This document shows, piece by piece, positions 8,648 through 16,326 of a DNA stretch of 64,000 nt (position 1 is the stretch's first letter; the number at the start of each line of letters is the position of its first letter). The DNA comes from WHSW01 sp963846165. GTDB lineage: Bacteria > Actinomycetota > Thermoleophilia > Solirubrobacterales > 70-9. The stretch is taken from contig CAWJUU010000011.1 in assembly GCA_963846165.1 (NCBI GenBank), positions 1 through 64,000 of the forward strand, given 5' to 3'. The translations under genes were made by a program, and so were the position numbers. A model generated the notes under the pieces. The model worked only from the letters and a program-made list of their open reading frames with translations, had not been told where the DNA came from and did not search any database.

Positions 8648-9547
8648 TCAGCCGAACCAAACCGATCTCCTCGTCGCCACCATCTGGTGCAGGTTCTCCT
8701 GGATCCGGGCGCGGATCTCCTGCGACACCGTCTGCACGAGCGCCTTGTCGTGGACGGCGTCGGCGCCTCCGAGCTCGACCGTGTCGATCGGTTCGAGGAA
8801 GCGGATCTTGAACTTCGCCGGCAGGTAGGCGAGCATCCCGAGCGGCCCGAGCCAGGGGAACGTAGGCGTGATCGGGAAGTAGATCAAGCCCGTGAGCCGG
8901 CGCAGGACGTCGACCTGCGCGAACACCGGCATCGCCTCCTCCGCCCCGACCAGGCAGAGCGGGACGATCTTCGCCTCGGCGCGCATCGCCGCCTCGACGA
9001 AGCCGCCGCGGCCAAAGCGCCGCAGCCGGTAGCGGTCCTTGTAGAGCTTCTCGGTTCCCTTGCGGCCCTCGGGAAAGACGAGCACGAGCTCGCGCTCGTC
9101 GAAGAGCAGCCGGTGGACGTTAGCCGGGTGCGCGGCCACGCCGCCGATCTTCGGGACCAGCATCGAGAAGCCCGGATAGCCCTTGAAGAAGTGCTCGACC
9201 GTGAGGTAGAGCGGCCGCGGCGTCGGGTGCTCCTCACGGATCGCCTTCGCGATCATCGCCGCGTCGGGTGGCAACGCGCCGGCGTGGTTGGAGACCAGCA
9301 GCGCGCCACCGTCGGCGGGCACGTTCTCGATCCCCTCGACCTCGACCCTGAACCAGTAGCGAAAGAAGAACTCGAACAGCGTCCGGTCCATGAGCCCCTC
9401 GATCCGCTCCGAGCGCCCCCAGTCGTTGAGCATCCGCTCGGGCTCAATCGCGGGCAGCAGGTCGCGCATCCGCTCCGCGGGGCGGCGCTCGGGCAGCAGG
9501 TCGGCAGCCTGCTCGTCGGCGGGGGAAAGCGAGGTTCGCTCCGGCAT
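8648..9547 (-). CDS. 1-acylglycerol-3-phosphate O-acyltransferase-like (PlsC fold)
   Basis: 299 residues. The acyltransferase block I reads SNHAGALPPDAAMI, giving His and Asp six residues apart instead of the usual four (HX4D). Block III is present as VFPEGRKGTEK, and a later block reads AKIVPLCLVGAEEAMP. The enzyme probably moves an acyl chain to a lysophospholipid or related lipid at the inner membrane face. The long N-terminal region (about 75 residues) has no membrane helix. ATG at 9545-9547; the start is only 13 bases from the divergent cyclo-ligase gene, so the two promoters must overlap or the transcripts are nearly leaderless. Confidence 0.82.
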   Translation of the reverse strand: MPERTSLSPADEQAADLLPERRPAERMRDLLPAIEPERMLNDWGRSERIEGLMDRTLFEFFFRYWFRVEVEGIENVPADGGALLVSNHAGALPPDAAMIAKAIREEHPTPRPLYLTVEHFFKGYPGFSMLVPKIGGVAAHPANVHRLLFDERELVLVFPEGRKGTEKLYKDRYRLRRFGRGGFVEAAMRAEAKIVPLCLVGAEEAMPVFAQVDVLRRLTGLIYFPITPTFPWLGPLGMLAYLPAKFKIRFLEPIDTVELGGADAVHDKALVQTVSQEIRARIQENLHQMVATRRSVWFG

Positions 9548-9560
9548 CGAGCCGCATAGT

Positions 9561-10286
9561 ATGGCGACCCGGATGCGCTCCAAGGACCAGGTCAGGCGAG
9601 CCGTATGGAAGGCCATGGACCGCGAGGGTGTCTCGCGGTTCCCCGGGGCCGAGGGCCGGATCCCGAACTTCGCCGGTGCCAAGCGGGCCGCCGAGCGGCT
9701 CGCCGGCCACCGGACGTGGAAGCGCGCCCAGGTGATCAAGGCGAACCCGGACTCTCCGCAGACGCACGCCCGCCGGCGCGCGCTCGAGGAGGGAAAGAGC
9801 GTCGTGATGGCGGTACCGCGCCTGCGCGACCTGCACCCCTTCCGCCTCCTCGACCCGCGCAAGCTGAACGCCGAGCAGGTTCGCCAGGCGGCGACGATCA
9901 AGGGCGCCCTGCGCCACGGCCGCGTTGTCGCCGAGGAGGAGCTTCCCGAGATCGACCTCGTGCTAACCGGCTCGGTCGCGGTCAACCTCAAGGGCGCGCG
10001 GATCGGCAAGGGCGGAGGCTTCTCGGACATCGAGTACGGCCTCCTGATCGAGGCGGGCAAGATCGACGACCACACCGTCGTCGCGACCACCGTGCATCCG
10101 ATCCAGATCCTGCGCGAAAACCTGACGATCACCGACCACGACCTCCCCGTCGACCTGATCGCGACGCCGCGTGCCGTGATCGAGGTCGAGCGCTCCTACC
10201 CGCGCCCGCGCGGGATCCTCTGGGACCACCTCCAACCGCCCCAGATCCACGAGATCCCGATCCTGGAGCGCATGGGGTACGCCTAA
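9561..10286 (+). CDS. 5-formyltetrahydrofolate cyclo-ligase family protein
   Basis: 241 residues of the 5-FTHF cyclo-ligase (MTHFS) fold, which converts 5-formyl-THF to 5,10-methenyl-THF with ATP. Seen: basic N-terminus with a conserved RFPGAEGRIPNFAGA block, VVMAVPRLRDLHPFRLLDP, and the GARIGKGGGFSDIEYG motif that forms the nucleotide and folate site. It ends QIHEIPILERMGYA. The ATG at 9561 comes directly after a TAGTAT-like sequence, which suggests a leaderless mRNA. The last 45 bases match a second, decayed copy of this gene end at 16,895-16,940 (see findings). Confidence 0.85.
   Translation: MATRMRSKDQVRRAVWKAMDREGVSRFPGAEGRIPNFAGAKRAAERLAGHRTWKRAQVIKANPDSPQTHARRRALEEGKSVVMAVPRLRDLHPFRLLDPRKLNAEQVRQAATIKGALRHGRVVAEEELPEIDLVLTGSVAVNLKGARIGKGGGFSDIEYGLLIEAGKIDDHTVVATTVHPIQILRENLTITDHDLPVDLIATPRAVIEVERSYPRPRGILWDHLQPPQIHEIPILERMGYA
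10241..10258 (+). repeat. Left 18-bp direct repeat, putative attachment core
   Basis: The sequence CCAGATCCACGAGATCCC lies inside the last codons of the cyclo-ligase gene and recurs exactly at 16,895-16,912. The flanking bases differ between the copies, as expected for the crossover core of an element that integrates into the 3' end of a gene and restores it. Confidence 0.7.
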
Positions 10287-10583
10287 CCGCTTATTCATGC
10301 GGGTTCTCGCTCCCGCGCGCCAGGCTGCACCAGCGGTGCGCCATCTGCGCCGCGGCGGGCGACCTCTTGCGGCGATCTGGGTGGTGAGGTAAGCGTCGAG
10401 CAGCCGCGCCCTGAGCGGACGTGCCGTAAGTAGGTCGGCGATGTGGCTTTCCGCGAGGGAAACTGAGCGCGGTGAAGTAGCGAAGCTCGACGGGGACGCC
10501 CTCACCCATGGCGCCCCGCGACTCGAATCAAGCGGCAAGGCTCGCGTCTCCCAGCAGGTGGGAGCATTCCTTCCTCCGCTCCC
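10287..10583. other. Intergenic stretch with a possible decayed minus-strand ORF
   Basis: About 300 bases downstream of the cyclo-ligase gene hold no intact gene. On the minus strand, about 10,509 to 10,370, a protein-like sequence can be read across one frameshift in a CCC run near 10,455: VELRYFTALSF, then AESHIADLLTARPLRA and LLDAYLTTQIA. Its regular helix-like pattern suggests a remnant of a coding gene, but I do not recognise it. Nothing else stands out. Confidence 0.3.
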
Positions 10584-10611
10584 TTGCCGTCTGCGTTGAC
10601 AGGCGTAGACT
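10584..10611 (+). promoter_or_regulatory. Putative sigma-70-type promoter for the GNAT gene
   Basis: TTGCCG (10,584-10,589) and TAGACT (10,606-10,611) are 16 bases apart. They are followed by an AGGAAAGGGA ribosome site at 10,631-10,640 and the ATG at 10,648. A perfect TTGACA at 10,596 has no -10 at the right distance. Assigned by eye only. Confidence 0.35.
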
Positions 10612-10647
10612 GGCGGCCGAACGCTGCCGGAGGAAAGGGAGTTGACC

Positions 10648-11529
10648 ATGGCTGTTAGCAAGGCGCCGGCTGAGATCACGCTGCGGTCGCCGGAGCCCGA
10701 TGACATGCAGGAGCTGGCGCGAATCTGCTTCGAGGCCTTCGGCGGGATCGAGGATCACCACCGCTTTACGCGCGACTTTCCTTCGGTCGAGTTCGCCGAG
10801 CAGATCGTCGGGAACTGGATCGCCCACCCCAATATCTGGGGGGTGCTGGCCGAGCGCGACGGCCACCTCCTCGGCTCGAATTTTCTCGACGAGCGCGACC
10901 CGATCCGGGGCCTCGGGCCGATCACCGTCGACCCCGAAGGCCAGAACGCGGGCGTGGGCGGCCGGCTGATGCAGGCCGCGATCGAGCGCAGAGAAGGCGC
11001 GCCCGGGATTGGCCTGCTTCAGGATGCCTTCCACATGCGCTCGCTTTGCCTCTACCAATCGCTTGGATTCGACGTGAAGGAGCCTGTCGCGGTGATGACC
11101 GGCAAGCCCCGGAGCGGCCCGGTCGGCGGAGTCGACGTGCGGCCGGTGAAGGAGGACGACCTCGACGAGTGCGAGACGCTCTGCAAGAAGGTGCACGGCT
11201 TCGAGCGCACGAACGAGTTGCGCGACGCGACGCACGCGTTCGCTCCGGTCGTCGCTGAACGTGACGGCCGTATCGTCGCCTACGCGACGACGGTCAGCTT
11301 CTGGCCGATGGGCCACGGGGTCGCCGAGACCGAGGAGGACATGAAGGCGTTGCTGCTCGGCGGTGCGGCGATCGGGGTCGACCCGCTCGCGTTCCTCGTT
11401 CCTCTGCGCTCGGGCGTGTTCCCGTGGGGGTTGAGCGAGGGGCTGCGCCTCGTCAAGCCGATGAACATAATGACGATGGGCGAATACCGGGAGCCACAGG
11501 GCGGATGGTTCCCCAACGTCCTGTACTGA
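10648..11529 (+). CDS. GNAT family N-acetyltransferase
   Basis: 293 residues. The first half is a GNAT domain: ITLRSPEPDDMQELARICFEA at the start and the acetyl-CoA loop VDPEGQNAGVGGRLMQAAIE (Q-x-x-G-x-G). The second half (VRPVKEDDLDECETLCKKVHG, then GRIVAYATTVSFWPMGHG) looks like a degenerate second GNAT repeat, so this is a tandem GNAT protein of unknown substrate. I chose the ATG at 10,648, seven bases after AGGAAAGGGA, over the TTG at 10,642. It lies inside the segment between the two 18-bp repeats. Confidence 0.8.
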   Translation: MAVSKAPAEITLRSPEPDDMQELARICFEAFGGIEDHHRFTRDFPSVEFAEQIVGNWIAHPNIWGVLAERDGHLLGSNFLDERDPIRGLGPITVDPEGQNAGVGGRLMQAAIERREGAPGIGLLQDAFHMRSLCLYQSLGFDVKEPVAVMTGKPRSGPVGGVDVRPVKEDDLDECETLCKKVHGFERTNELRDATHAFAPVVAERDGRIVAYATTVSFWPMGHGVAETEEDMKALLLGGAAIGVDPLAFLVPLRSGVFPWGLSEGLRLVKPMNIMTMGEYREPQGGWFPNVLY

Positions 11530-11554
11530 GCTAACAACAGGAGGGGGCTGTCGA

Positions 11555-11597
11555 TGGGCGCGGCTGGTTTCGAACCAGCGACCTCTCGCGTGTGAAA
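11555..11597 (-). other. 3' fragment of a tRNA-Val (CAC), attachment-site-like
   Basis: The minus strand reads anticodon loop TTCACAC, 3' anticodon stem GCGAG, variable bases AGGTC, a complete T arm (GCTGG/CCAGC around TTCGAAA), the acceptor 3' strand CGCGCCC and discriminator A. The D arm, the 5' acceptor strand and the 5' anticodon stem are missing from the neighbouring bases. A tRNA piece running from the anticodon loop to the 3' end is the usual scar of an element that integrated at a tRNA gene. It is not a functional tRNA. Confidence 0.75.
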
Positions 11598-11744
11598 TGT
11601 GCCCAGGGTGCTGCCGTGTACTGCGGTCTGCTGCCTTACGCCGAAGAAACCGCCCGATTCGTGGCCTGAGCGGCTGCGATCCCCTGCGTGTTGCTGCGAT
11701 CCGCTGTTTCCAGTGCGTTTCCAGACCTTCGACGCTCGGCGTCG

Positions 11745-12140
11745 CTAGTCCGACAGCCCGGCGGCTTCGAGGGCCTGCTCACGGTCGGTGAAGACCCGGA
11801 GCCGGGCGAGCCGCCCGCGCTGGACCGTCCAGACGAACGCGAACAGCTGATCCAGTTCCATACGGCTCGCCTTGGCCGTGCCCTTGCTCCGAGCCACGAC
11901 CACCACCTCGTCGCCGCCGTCGATGAACTCGCTGGCCTCGACGCGGTAGTCGTCGTAGACGTCGAAGAGGTTGCGCAGCGCGTCGCGGACCTCGGGACCG
12001 TGGCGCGAACCGGGCTCGACCGCCTCGGCGGGCTGGTCCCAGGAGAAATCCGGCGCGAACAGCTCTTGGGCGACCCTGAAGTCGCCCCGAGCCCAGCCGT
12101 CGTGCACCGCACGCACGATCTCGACGTTCTCCTGCGACAT
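11745..12140 (-). CDS. SnoaL-like protein (MSQENVE family), copy 1
   Basis: 131 residues: start MSQENVEIVRAVHDGWARG, acidic strand and turn APDFSWDQPAE, DYRVEASEFIDGGDEVVVV, and end EQALEAAGLSD. This is the SnoaL/NTF2-like fold that is heavily amplified in Thermoleophilia genomes; these are small cone-shaped barrels of mostly unknown ligand. The conserved MSQENVE start and EAAGLS end recur in the neighbouring copies, so this is part of a local paralogue cluster. ATG at 12,138-12,140. Confidence 0.85.
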   Translation of the reverse strand: MSQENVEIVRAVHDGWARGDFRVAQELFAPDFSWDQPAEAVEPGSRHGPEVRDALRNLFDVYDDYRVEASEFIDGGDEVVVVARSKGTAKASRMELDQLFAFVWTVQRGRLARLRVFTDREQALEAAGLSD

Positions 12141-12143
12141 CGC

Positions 12144-12182
12144 CTACTCGCTGAGCCCGGCGGCTTCGAGGGCGTCAGTCCC
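12144..12182 (-). pseudogene. C-terminal remnant of another SnoaL-like gene
   Basis: Directly upstream of copy 1 the minus strand encodes TDALEAAGLSE followed by TAG, the exact ending of the MSQENVE family, but nothing upstream matches the rest of the family. It is the last dozen codons of a lost paralogue, now abutting the beta-helix fragment. Confidence 0.7.
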
Positions 12183-12197
12183 GTCGGGACAGTGCCG

Positions 12198-12554
12198 CTA
12201 CTGACATGTCACGTGCACGCACTGGCGCGAATCTCCGTTCGCGCTGGCCCGGTTGCCGCCGCCGTCGATCACCCCGTACACTGCTTCGATGCCCAGATCG
12301 TGGTTGTGCCTGGCGTGATTGCGGGTCAGCTTCGTGGCCGCCCTGCGGACATCGATGCCGTCGTCACCGGCGCCACTAACGCGGTTGCGTTTCAGGAGGC
12401 TGTCGGTGGCCTTCTTCGCGATGCGCACCCCGTCTCGACCAGTTTCGCGCACGAGATTTCCGCGCACGACGTTGTGCTGCCTGTGCGGCCCGAAACCGCC
12501 CAGAAGAATGCCGTCCCTGCCGGTGCGGCGGAGCTCGTTGCGCGCGATCAGGTT
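12198..12554 (-). pseudogene. C-terminal fragment of a right-handed beta-helix protein
   Basis: 118 codons in normal high-GC usage encode repeated beta-helix coils: RNELRRTGRDGILLGG, VVRGNLVRETGRDGVRIAKK, LLKRNRVSGAGDDGIDVR, ending GGNRASANGDSRQCVHVTC. This pattern (N-x-V-x-x-x-G-x-D-G-I) is that of secreted NosD/pectate-lyase-like proteins. The frame stays open upstream to 13,037, but from 12,555 on the composition changes abruptly and the coil pattern is lost, so only this part is believable protein. Confidence 0.6.
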
Positions 12555-12960
12555 GTAGAAGAGATCAAGGGAGATAAAAGGCGATGAGAGACTAGGTGAT
12601 AGGTAAGCATGATCGAGTTTAGTCGATGCTGAGGAGAGATGAGGCGAGAGTTTCGGACGATAGGGTAGCGGTAGAAATAGTTGTAGACGAGATAGAGGAA
12701 TATAGAGAGGAGCTAGGGGTAGAAGAGAGATAGTGTAAGGCAAGATGAGACTGTAGTAGACGACGATAGCGAACAGAAAGAGGTAGGCGTTACTGGACAG
12801 AGGAATAGCGCTAGATAAGGAAGATAGATGGGAGAAGAACAAGGAGGAGTAGAGGAAAAGAAGACGGTAGAGGAGGTTGCGAGAGACGATGTAGCGCTGC
12901 ACGAGGATGACGGAACGATTCCGAAGACTAAGACGACATAGAAGTGGAATACGCACCGAG
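12555..12960. other. Purine-rich, low-GC block of aberrant composition
   Basis: The plus strand becomes almost polypurine (runs of GAGAGAT, AGGAGG, GATAGAG types) with GC near half, against about 70 percent around it. The minus-strand frame stays open only because a pyrimidine-rich strand has few stops; its translation is a Leu/Ser/Tyr/Phe string with no family signature. I see no gene here. Either the DNA is truly foreign or the bases are miscalled within the beta-helix gene. Confidence 0.6.
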
Positions 12961-13921
12961 TCGCAGGCGAAGCGGAAGGCGATTGTCTCGAGCGCTCGGC
13001 CAGACAGAGGACATCCGTACCCGAACTCGCGAGACATCGTCCGCCGATGACTGATACGATGTTTCGCGCAGAGGGATCGAGTTGCGGCGGCGTCTATGGC
13101 TGCACTTGAACTTGTGCTTGCTCGTCAAGGCGCTTGACTTCTCGGCGAGTGCACGGCTTGAATGGCTCTGTCGGCTTGCCTCGAAGGTGAGCGGCTGTCG
13201 GAGGTGACTTGACTTGATTTGTGCTGTCGGTTGTCGGAGCGCTGGTGATCTCGTCTCGGGGATGGTGTCGCAGCTCAACAGGTCGGTGTCGGGTTCGTCG
13301 CGTCGTCGCATCGCGTCCGGTCGACGTGGCGGCGACTCAGCCGGTCCCCGGTCATCGATGTGAAGGAGACGGTCCCCGATCGCGGGGTCGGGCCCCGATG
13401 TCGCGAGCGCGCCAGTCACCCGCCGCGGTCGGCAGGCGGTTCGCCGCCGGGCGCCGAGGAGGTCGCGCCCGGACGCCCGGGCAGTCCAGCCCCCGCCGGA
13501 GAGCGACGCGCGGGCGCGCAGCGCCCCGACCGCGCCCCCCCCGAGGAGAGCACAAGCAAGTTCGCGCGCGCTTGCCCCGTTGTTCAAGCGCGTCCGTCAG
13601 CCAAGTCGACTTCCTATCGACGATGGCGGTGCGGGTCGACGCGCCCCGCGTCGTCGGCTATGAGGACGCAAGGGTGGCGCGCGTCCGGGTCCAGAGATGG
13701 GACGATCCCCCGGGCGCAGCGCCCCCAGTAAAGCTTTCGAAGAAACGGGGGCGGCGCCGGTTCAAGGGGCGGGTCGCGGCTCAGCAACCCGCCCGTTCTC
13801 GAAAGTAGCTCCCAAAGCGTCGGCATGCGCCAGTTCCCTCAGCGGGCCCCGGAGGTGTGTGTTTTTGTGTGGGTGGGGTGGGTGTGTGGTGGGGGGTGGG
13901 GGTTAGGGGGGGGGGGAGGGC
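12961..13921. other. Non-coding or corrupted stretch ending in a G/T-rich tract
   Basis: No convincing gene. Bases 13,095-13,130 share CTTGAACTTGTGCTTG with the 3' part of the secreted-protein gene at 14,823-14,845, and the following 200 bases resemble that gene loosely, so a degraded copy may be present. From 13,850 to 13,921 the plus strand is nearly all G and T, ending in a G homopolymer, and it abuts the stop of the next SnoaL-like frame. Confidence 0.5.
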
Positions 13922-14318
13922 CTACTCCGACAGCCCGGCGGCGTCGAGTTCTTCGGACATGGTCAGGAACCCTTCCGCGCGCGCGATCCTTCCCTCGCGC
14001 ATGTGCAGAGCCCACTGAAGTGGCGCTGATGTGGATGGGCGCCGCTGCGCCCCTGTGTGCGCTGCACGCTCACGTAGGGTCTCGTCGTCTGGTGCTTCGC
14101 TGAAGTCCTGGGGCTCGAAGCGAAGTTCGCTGATCACCGCGCATTGCTTGCCTACCCACTCGCGGATGCCATCGTGCCCACGGTAAAGCCAAGTGGCGGG
14201 TAACTCTGGGGCATTCCGGGGCTGCAACTCGCTTTTCGACGAAGCTGCGGCTAGGCATCGGAATCGTCACGGTAAAGGTGCTCCCATTGGGCACGACCTC
14301 CACGTTCTCCTGCGACAT
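13922..14318 (-). pseudogene. Decayed SnoaL-like gene, copy 2
   Basis: The frame opens with MSQENVEVV (ATG at 14,318), but the family's N-terminal helix is then lost. A second frame carries the body: RNAPELPATWLYRGHDGIRE, then LQWALHMREGRIARAEGFL and the ending DAAGLSE before the stop at 13,922. The start and end belong to the same family and no single frame joins them, so the gene has lost sequence and shifted frame. It abuts intact copy 3 by only three bases. Confidence 0.65.
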
Positions 14319-14321
14319 CGC

Positions 14322-14720
14322 CTACTCCTGAAGCCCGGCGGCTTCGAGGGCCTCGTCCCATTTGGCGAAGTACTCCATTCGCACGATCCTTCCATCGCGG
14401 AAGGTCGCGACCTGGTGGTACAGCTCCTCGTCGATCTCCACCCCGCTTTCCTTGCCGCGCCCGTGGTGGCGAAGCCGGGTCGCCACGCGGTCGCCGGCGT
14501 CGATGAACTCCTGCGGCTCCAGCCACAGCTCCTCCATCGTCTCGTCGATCTCCTCGAAGAAGCGTATGGCCGCGCCCGGGCCCCGGCCGGAGTCCGACCG
14601 CTGGCGCGCGGGCAGCACCCATTCGATCTCGGGATCGAAGTCCTCGATGGCGGTGTCGAAGTCACGCCGGTTGTATGCGGCGATGAACTCCCGCGCCTTG
14701 TTGACGTTCTCCTGCGACAT
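14322..14720 (-). CDS. SnoaL-like protein (MSQENVE family), copy 3
   Basis: 132 residues, intact: start MSQENVNKAREFIAAYNRRD, core FDTAIEDFDPEIEWVLPA, FFEEIDETMEELWLEPQEF, and end WDEALEAAGLQE. The predicted fold is the same NTF2-like barrel as copy 1. The invariant first and last residues and the head-to-tail order on the minus strand point to tandem duplication within the accessory segment. The ligand and role are unknown. Confidence 0.85.
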   Translation of the reverse strand: MSQENVNKAREFIAAYNRRDFDTAIEDFDPEIEWVLPARQRSDSGRGPGAAIRFFEEIDETMEELWLEPQEFIDAGDRVATRLRHHGRGKESGVEIDEELYHQVATFRDGRIVRMEYFAKWDEALEAAGLQE

Positions 14721-14753
14721 CGCCCGCCCAGTATCTCGCGATGGCGACCGGAC

Positions 14754-15644
14754 TCAGTCCACGACCTTGAACTTGTCCTTGGCCGGGGAGGTATCGACGT
14801 TGCCCGCCGCGTCGATCGCCCGCACCTTGAACTTGTGCTTGCCCTCGTCGAGGCGCCTGACCGTCTTCGGCGATCCGCAGACCTCAAACGGCTCGTTGTC
14901 GAGCTTGCACTCGAACTCCGCGCCAGGATCGTCGGAGGCAAACTTGAACTTCACCTTGGCCTTGCGGGTCTTCCTCGGCGCGTCCTTTGTGATCGTGGTC
15001 TGGGGCGCGACGCAATCGTCTTGCCTCAGCGGAGTGGTCGAACACCCATCCTGGGTCTCATCGCCGTACCCGTCTGCGTCGACATCGGGCTCGATATCCG
15101 CGTTGATCAGCAGTTCTCGGTCCGGACCGGACACGCCACTCGGCGTGGGCGGCGAACCGTCAAAGAGGACCGGGTTCCAAAAGCGATAGATCCCGTCATT
15201 TGTGTCGGCGAATGCCCCGATTGCGAACTGGCAGCAGTTGAGTCCGAGGGCGTCCCCGCGCTCGATCGGCAGCCGGACGTCGAAGGTCGAAGTGGCGTTA
15301 GCGCTGGGGGTGACCGTGGGCCCGGTACCTGCGCCGGTGCGAGTGGCGGAGTCGCCGGGGCGCGTGATCCGCAGCGCCACCTGCGAGACCTGGGCTGCAA
15401 CCTTGATTCGCCAGCGGACAACGACACCATCGCTCGGGGCCAACAGACCACCTGCCGCCGCGTTGGCCGCTGGCAAGACGCTCTGAGACACGGTGCACGG
15501 GCTCGCGCTGCAGGTGAGGCCGGGACCAGCACTCGCTGTGAGATTGCTGCCGATCGTCACCGCGCCCGGGGCCGAGGAAGGGAGCGAAAGCGCCAGCGTC
15601 GCGAACCCCGCCAGTGCGCCCGCTCCTATCTTCTTGCCGAGCAC
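14754..15644 (-). CDS. Secreted protein with thrombospondin-3-like and Ig-like C-terminal modules
   Basis: 296 residues starting at GTG (15,642-15,644), chosen because GGGAGG lies five bases upstream and a signal peptide follows at once (IGAGALAGFATLALSLPSSAP). The middle part is a beta-sandwich-like domain; next comes a calcium-binding acidic loop (DIEPDVDADGYGDETQDGC). The C-terminal module (KVKFKFASDDPGAEFECKLD, GKHKFKVRAIDAAGN) is the repeat found in many secreted Thermoleophilia proteins. It is probably an exported cell-surface or extracellular protein; no catalytic motif is seen. Confidence 0.75.
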   Translation of the reverse strand: MLGKKIGAGALAGFATLALSLPSSAPGAVTIGSNLTASAGPGLTCSASPCTVSQSVLPAANAAAGGLLAPSDGVVVRWRIKVAAQVSQVALRITRPGDSATRTGAGTGPTVTPSANATSTFDVRLPIERGDALGLNCCQFAIGAFADTNDGIYRFWNPVLFDGSPPTPSGVSGPDRELLINADIEPDVDADGYGDETQDGCSTTPLRQDDCVAPQTTITKDAPRKTRKAKVKFKFASDDPGAEFECKLDNEPFEVCGSPKTVRRLDEGKHKFKVRAIDAAGNVDTSPAKDKFKVVD

Positions 15645-15675
15645 TCGGACCTCCCTGCTCGTTTCGGCTGCGATC

Positions 15676-15715
15676 GAAGCTACACCCGGCGGACCGAAGC
15701 TACACCCGGCGGACT
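15676..15715. repeat. Two tandem copies of a 20-bp unit
   Basis: GAAGCTACACCCGGCGGAC occurs at 15,676 and again at 15,696, with one base between the copies. It lies just upstream of the secreted-protein gene's start, so it could be a regulatory repeat or a simple duplication. Confidence 0.8.
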
Positions 15716-15879
15716 GAAGGGTCAACCGTCCGAATCCGGGCGGGGCGGACCCGAGCGCGTTTCCCAGAACTCGAAGTGAAGCCGTCGAGCTCGCTCGAGA
15801 AACTGCCGTGCGTAGCGATCGGACACGGTTCGCGGGACCGGATCAGGGAGGCACGATCGAGGGCCTCGTCGATCTACGG

Positions 15880-16326
15880 CTAGGCGGCGGAGCCCTCGGT
15901 CGCAGGACGATCGACTTCGAACCACACCGCTGGACCGTGCCTGTCCCGGTCAACGCTCCAGCGATCAGCAAGGCCTTCGAGGGTCCACTCGGGAAAGAGC
16001 CAATCAATCGAGACGGCCGAGTCCCCCTGAGTCGCCATGGGCAGGCCGGGACCAGACACTTCGATGCGAACCGCCTGGGGAAGCACGGAGATGGCAAAGA
16101 AAATCGGGCCGCGCCGCTCGCGTCGGGTGTCTGACGAGCGAGCGATGACCTGCGTGGCGAGCATTCGCACCCGTGGCGCCGAGGCTAGGTCTAGCGACAC
16201 CAGCATGTCTCTCAACCGCCCAAGCGACTCTCGGAGCCTTCGCGCGTCCGGGTCGAGCGTCAAGAAACGAGCTGTCGGCCCTGCGTGATGCTCCACGTCC
16301 GGCTGCTGGACGAACTTCGCAACCAT
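15880..16326 (-). CDS. HATPase-like regulatory protein (anti-sigma/RsbW type), divergent
   Basis: 148 residues. The order of elements follows serine-kinase anti-sigma proteins: an N-terminal LRESLGRLRDMLVSLDLAS helix, a helix where the N-box should be (RVRMLATQVIARSS), a beta strand VRIEVSGPG, and a final LEGLADRWSVDRDRHGPAVW that matches the end of HATPase_c_2 domains. The conserved N-box Asn/Asp and the G boxes are not recognisable, so ATP binding may be lost. AGGAGG lies six bases before the ATG at 16,326. The partner sigma factor or anti-anti-sigma is not adjacent. Confidence 0.6.
   Translation of the reverse strand: MVAKFVQQPDVEHHAGPTARFLTLDPDARRLRESLGRLRDMLVSLDLASAPRVRMLATQVIARSSDTRRERRGPIFFAISVLPQAVRIEVSGPGLPMATQGDSAVSIDWLFPEWTLEGLADRWSVDRDRHGPAVWFEVDRPATEGSAA

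Noticed and set aside
12198..13037. A 279-residue leucine/serine-rich membrane protein
   Set aside because: Only the last 118 residues look like protein; the rest is the translation of a pyrimidine-rich strand that lacks stops by composition.
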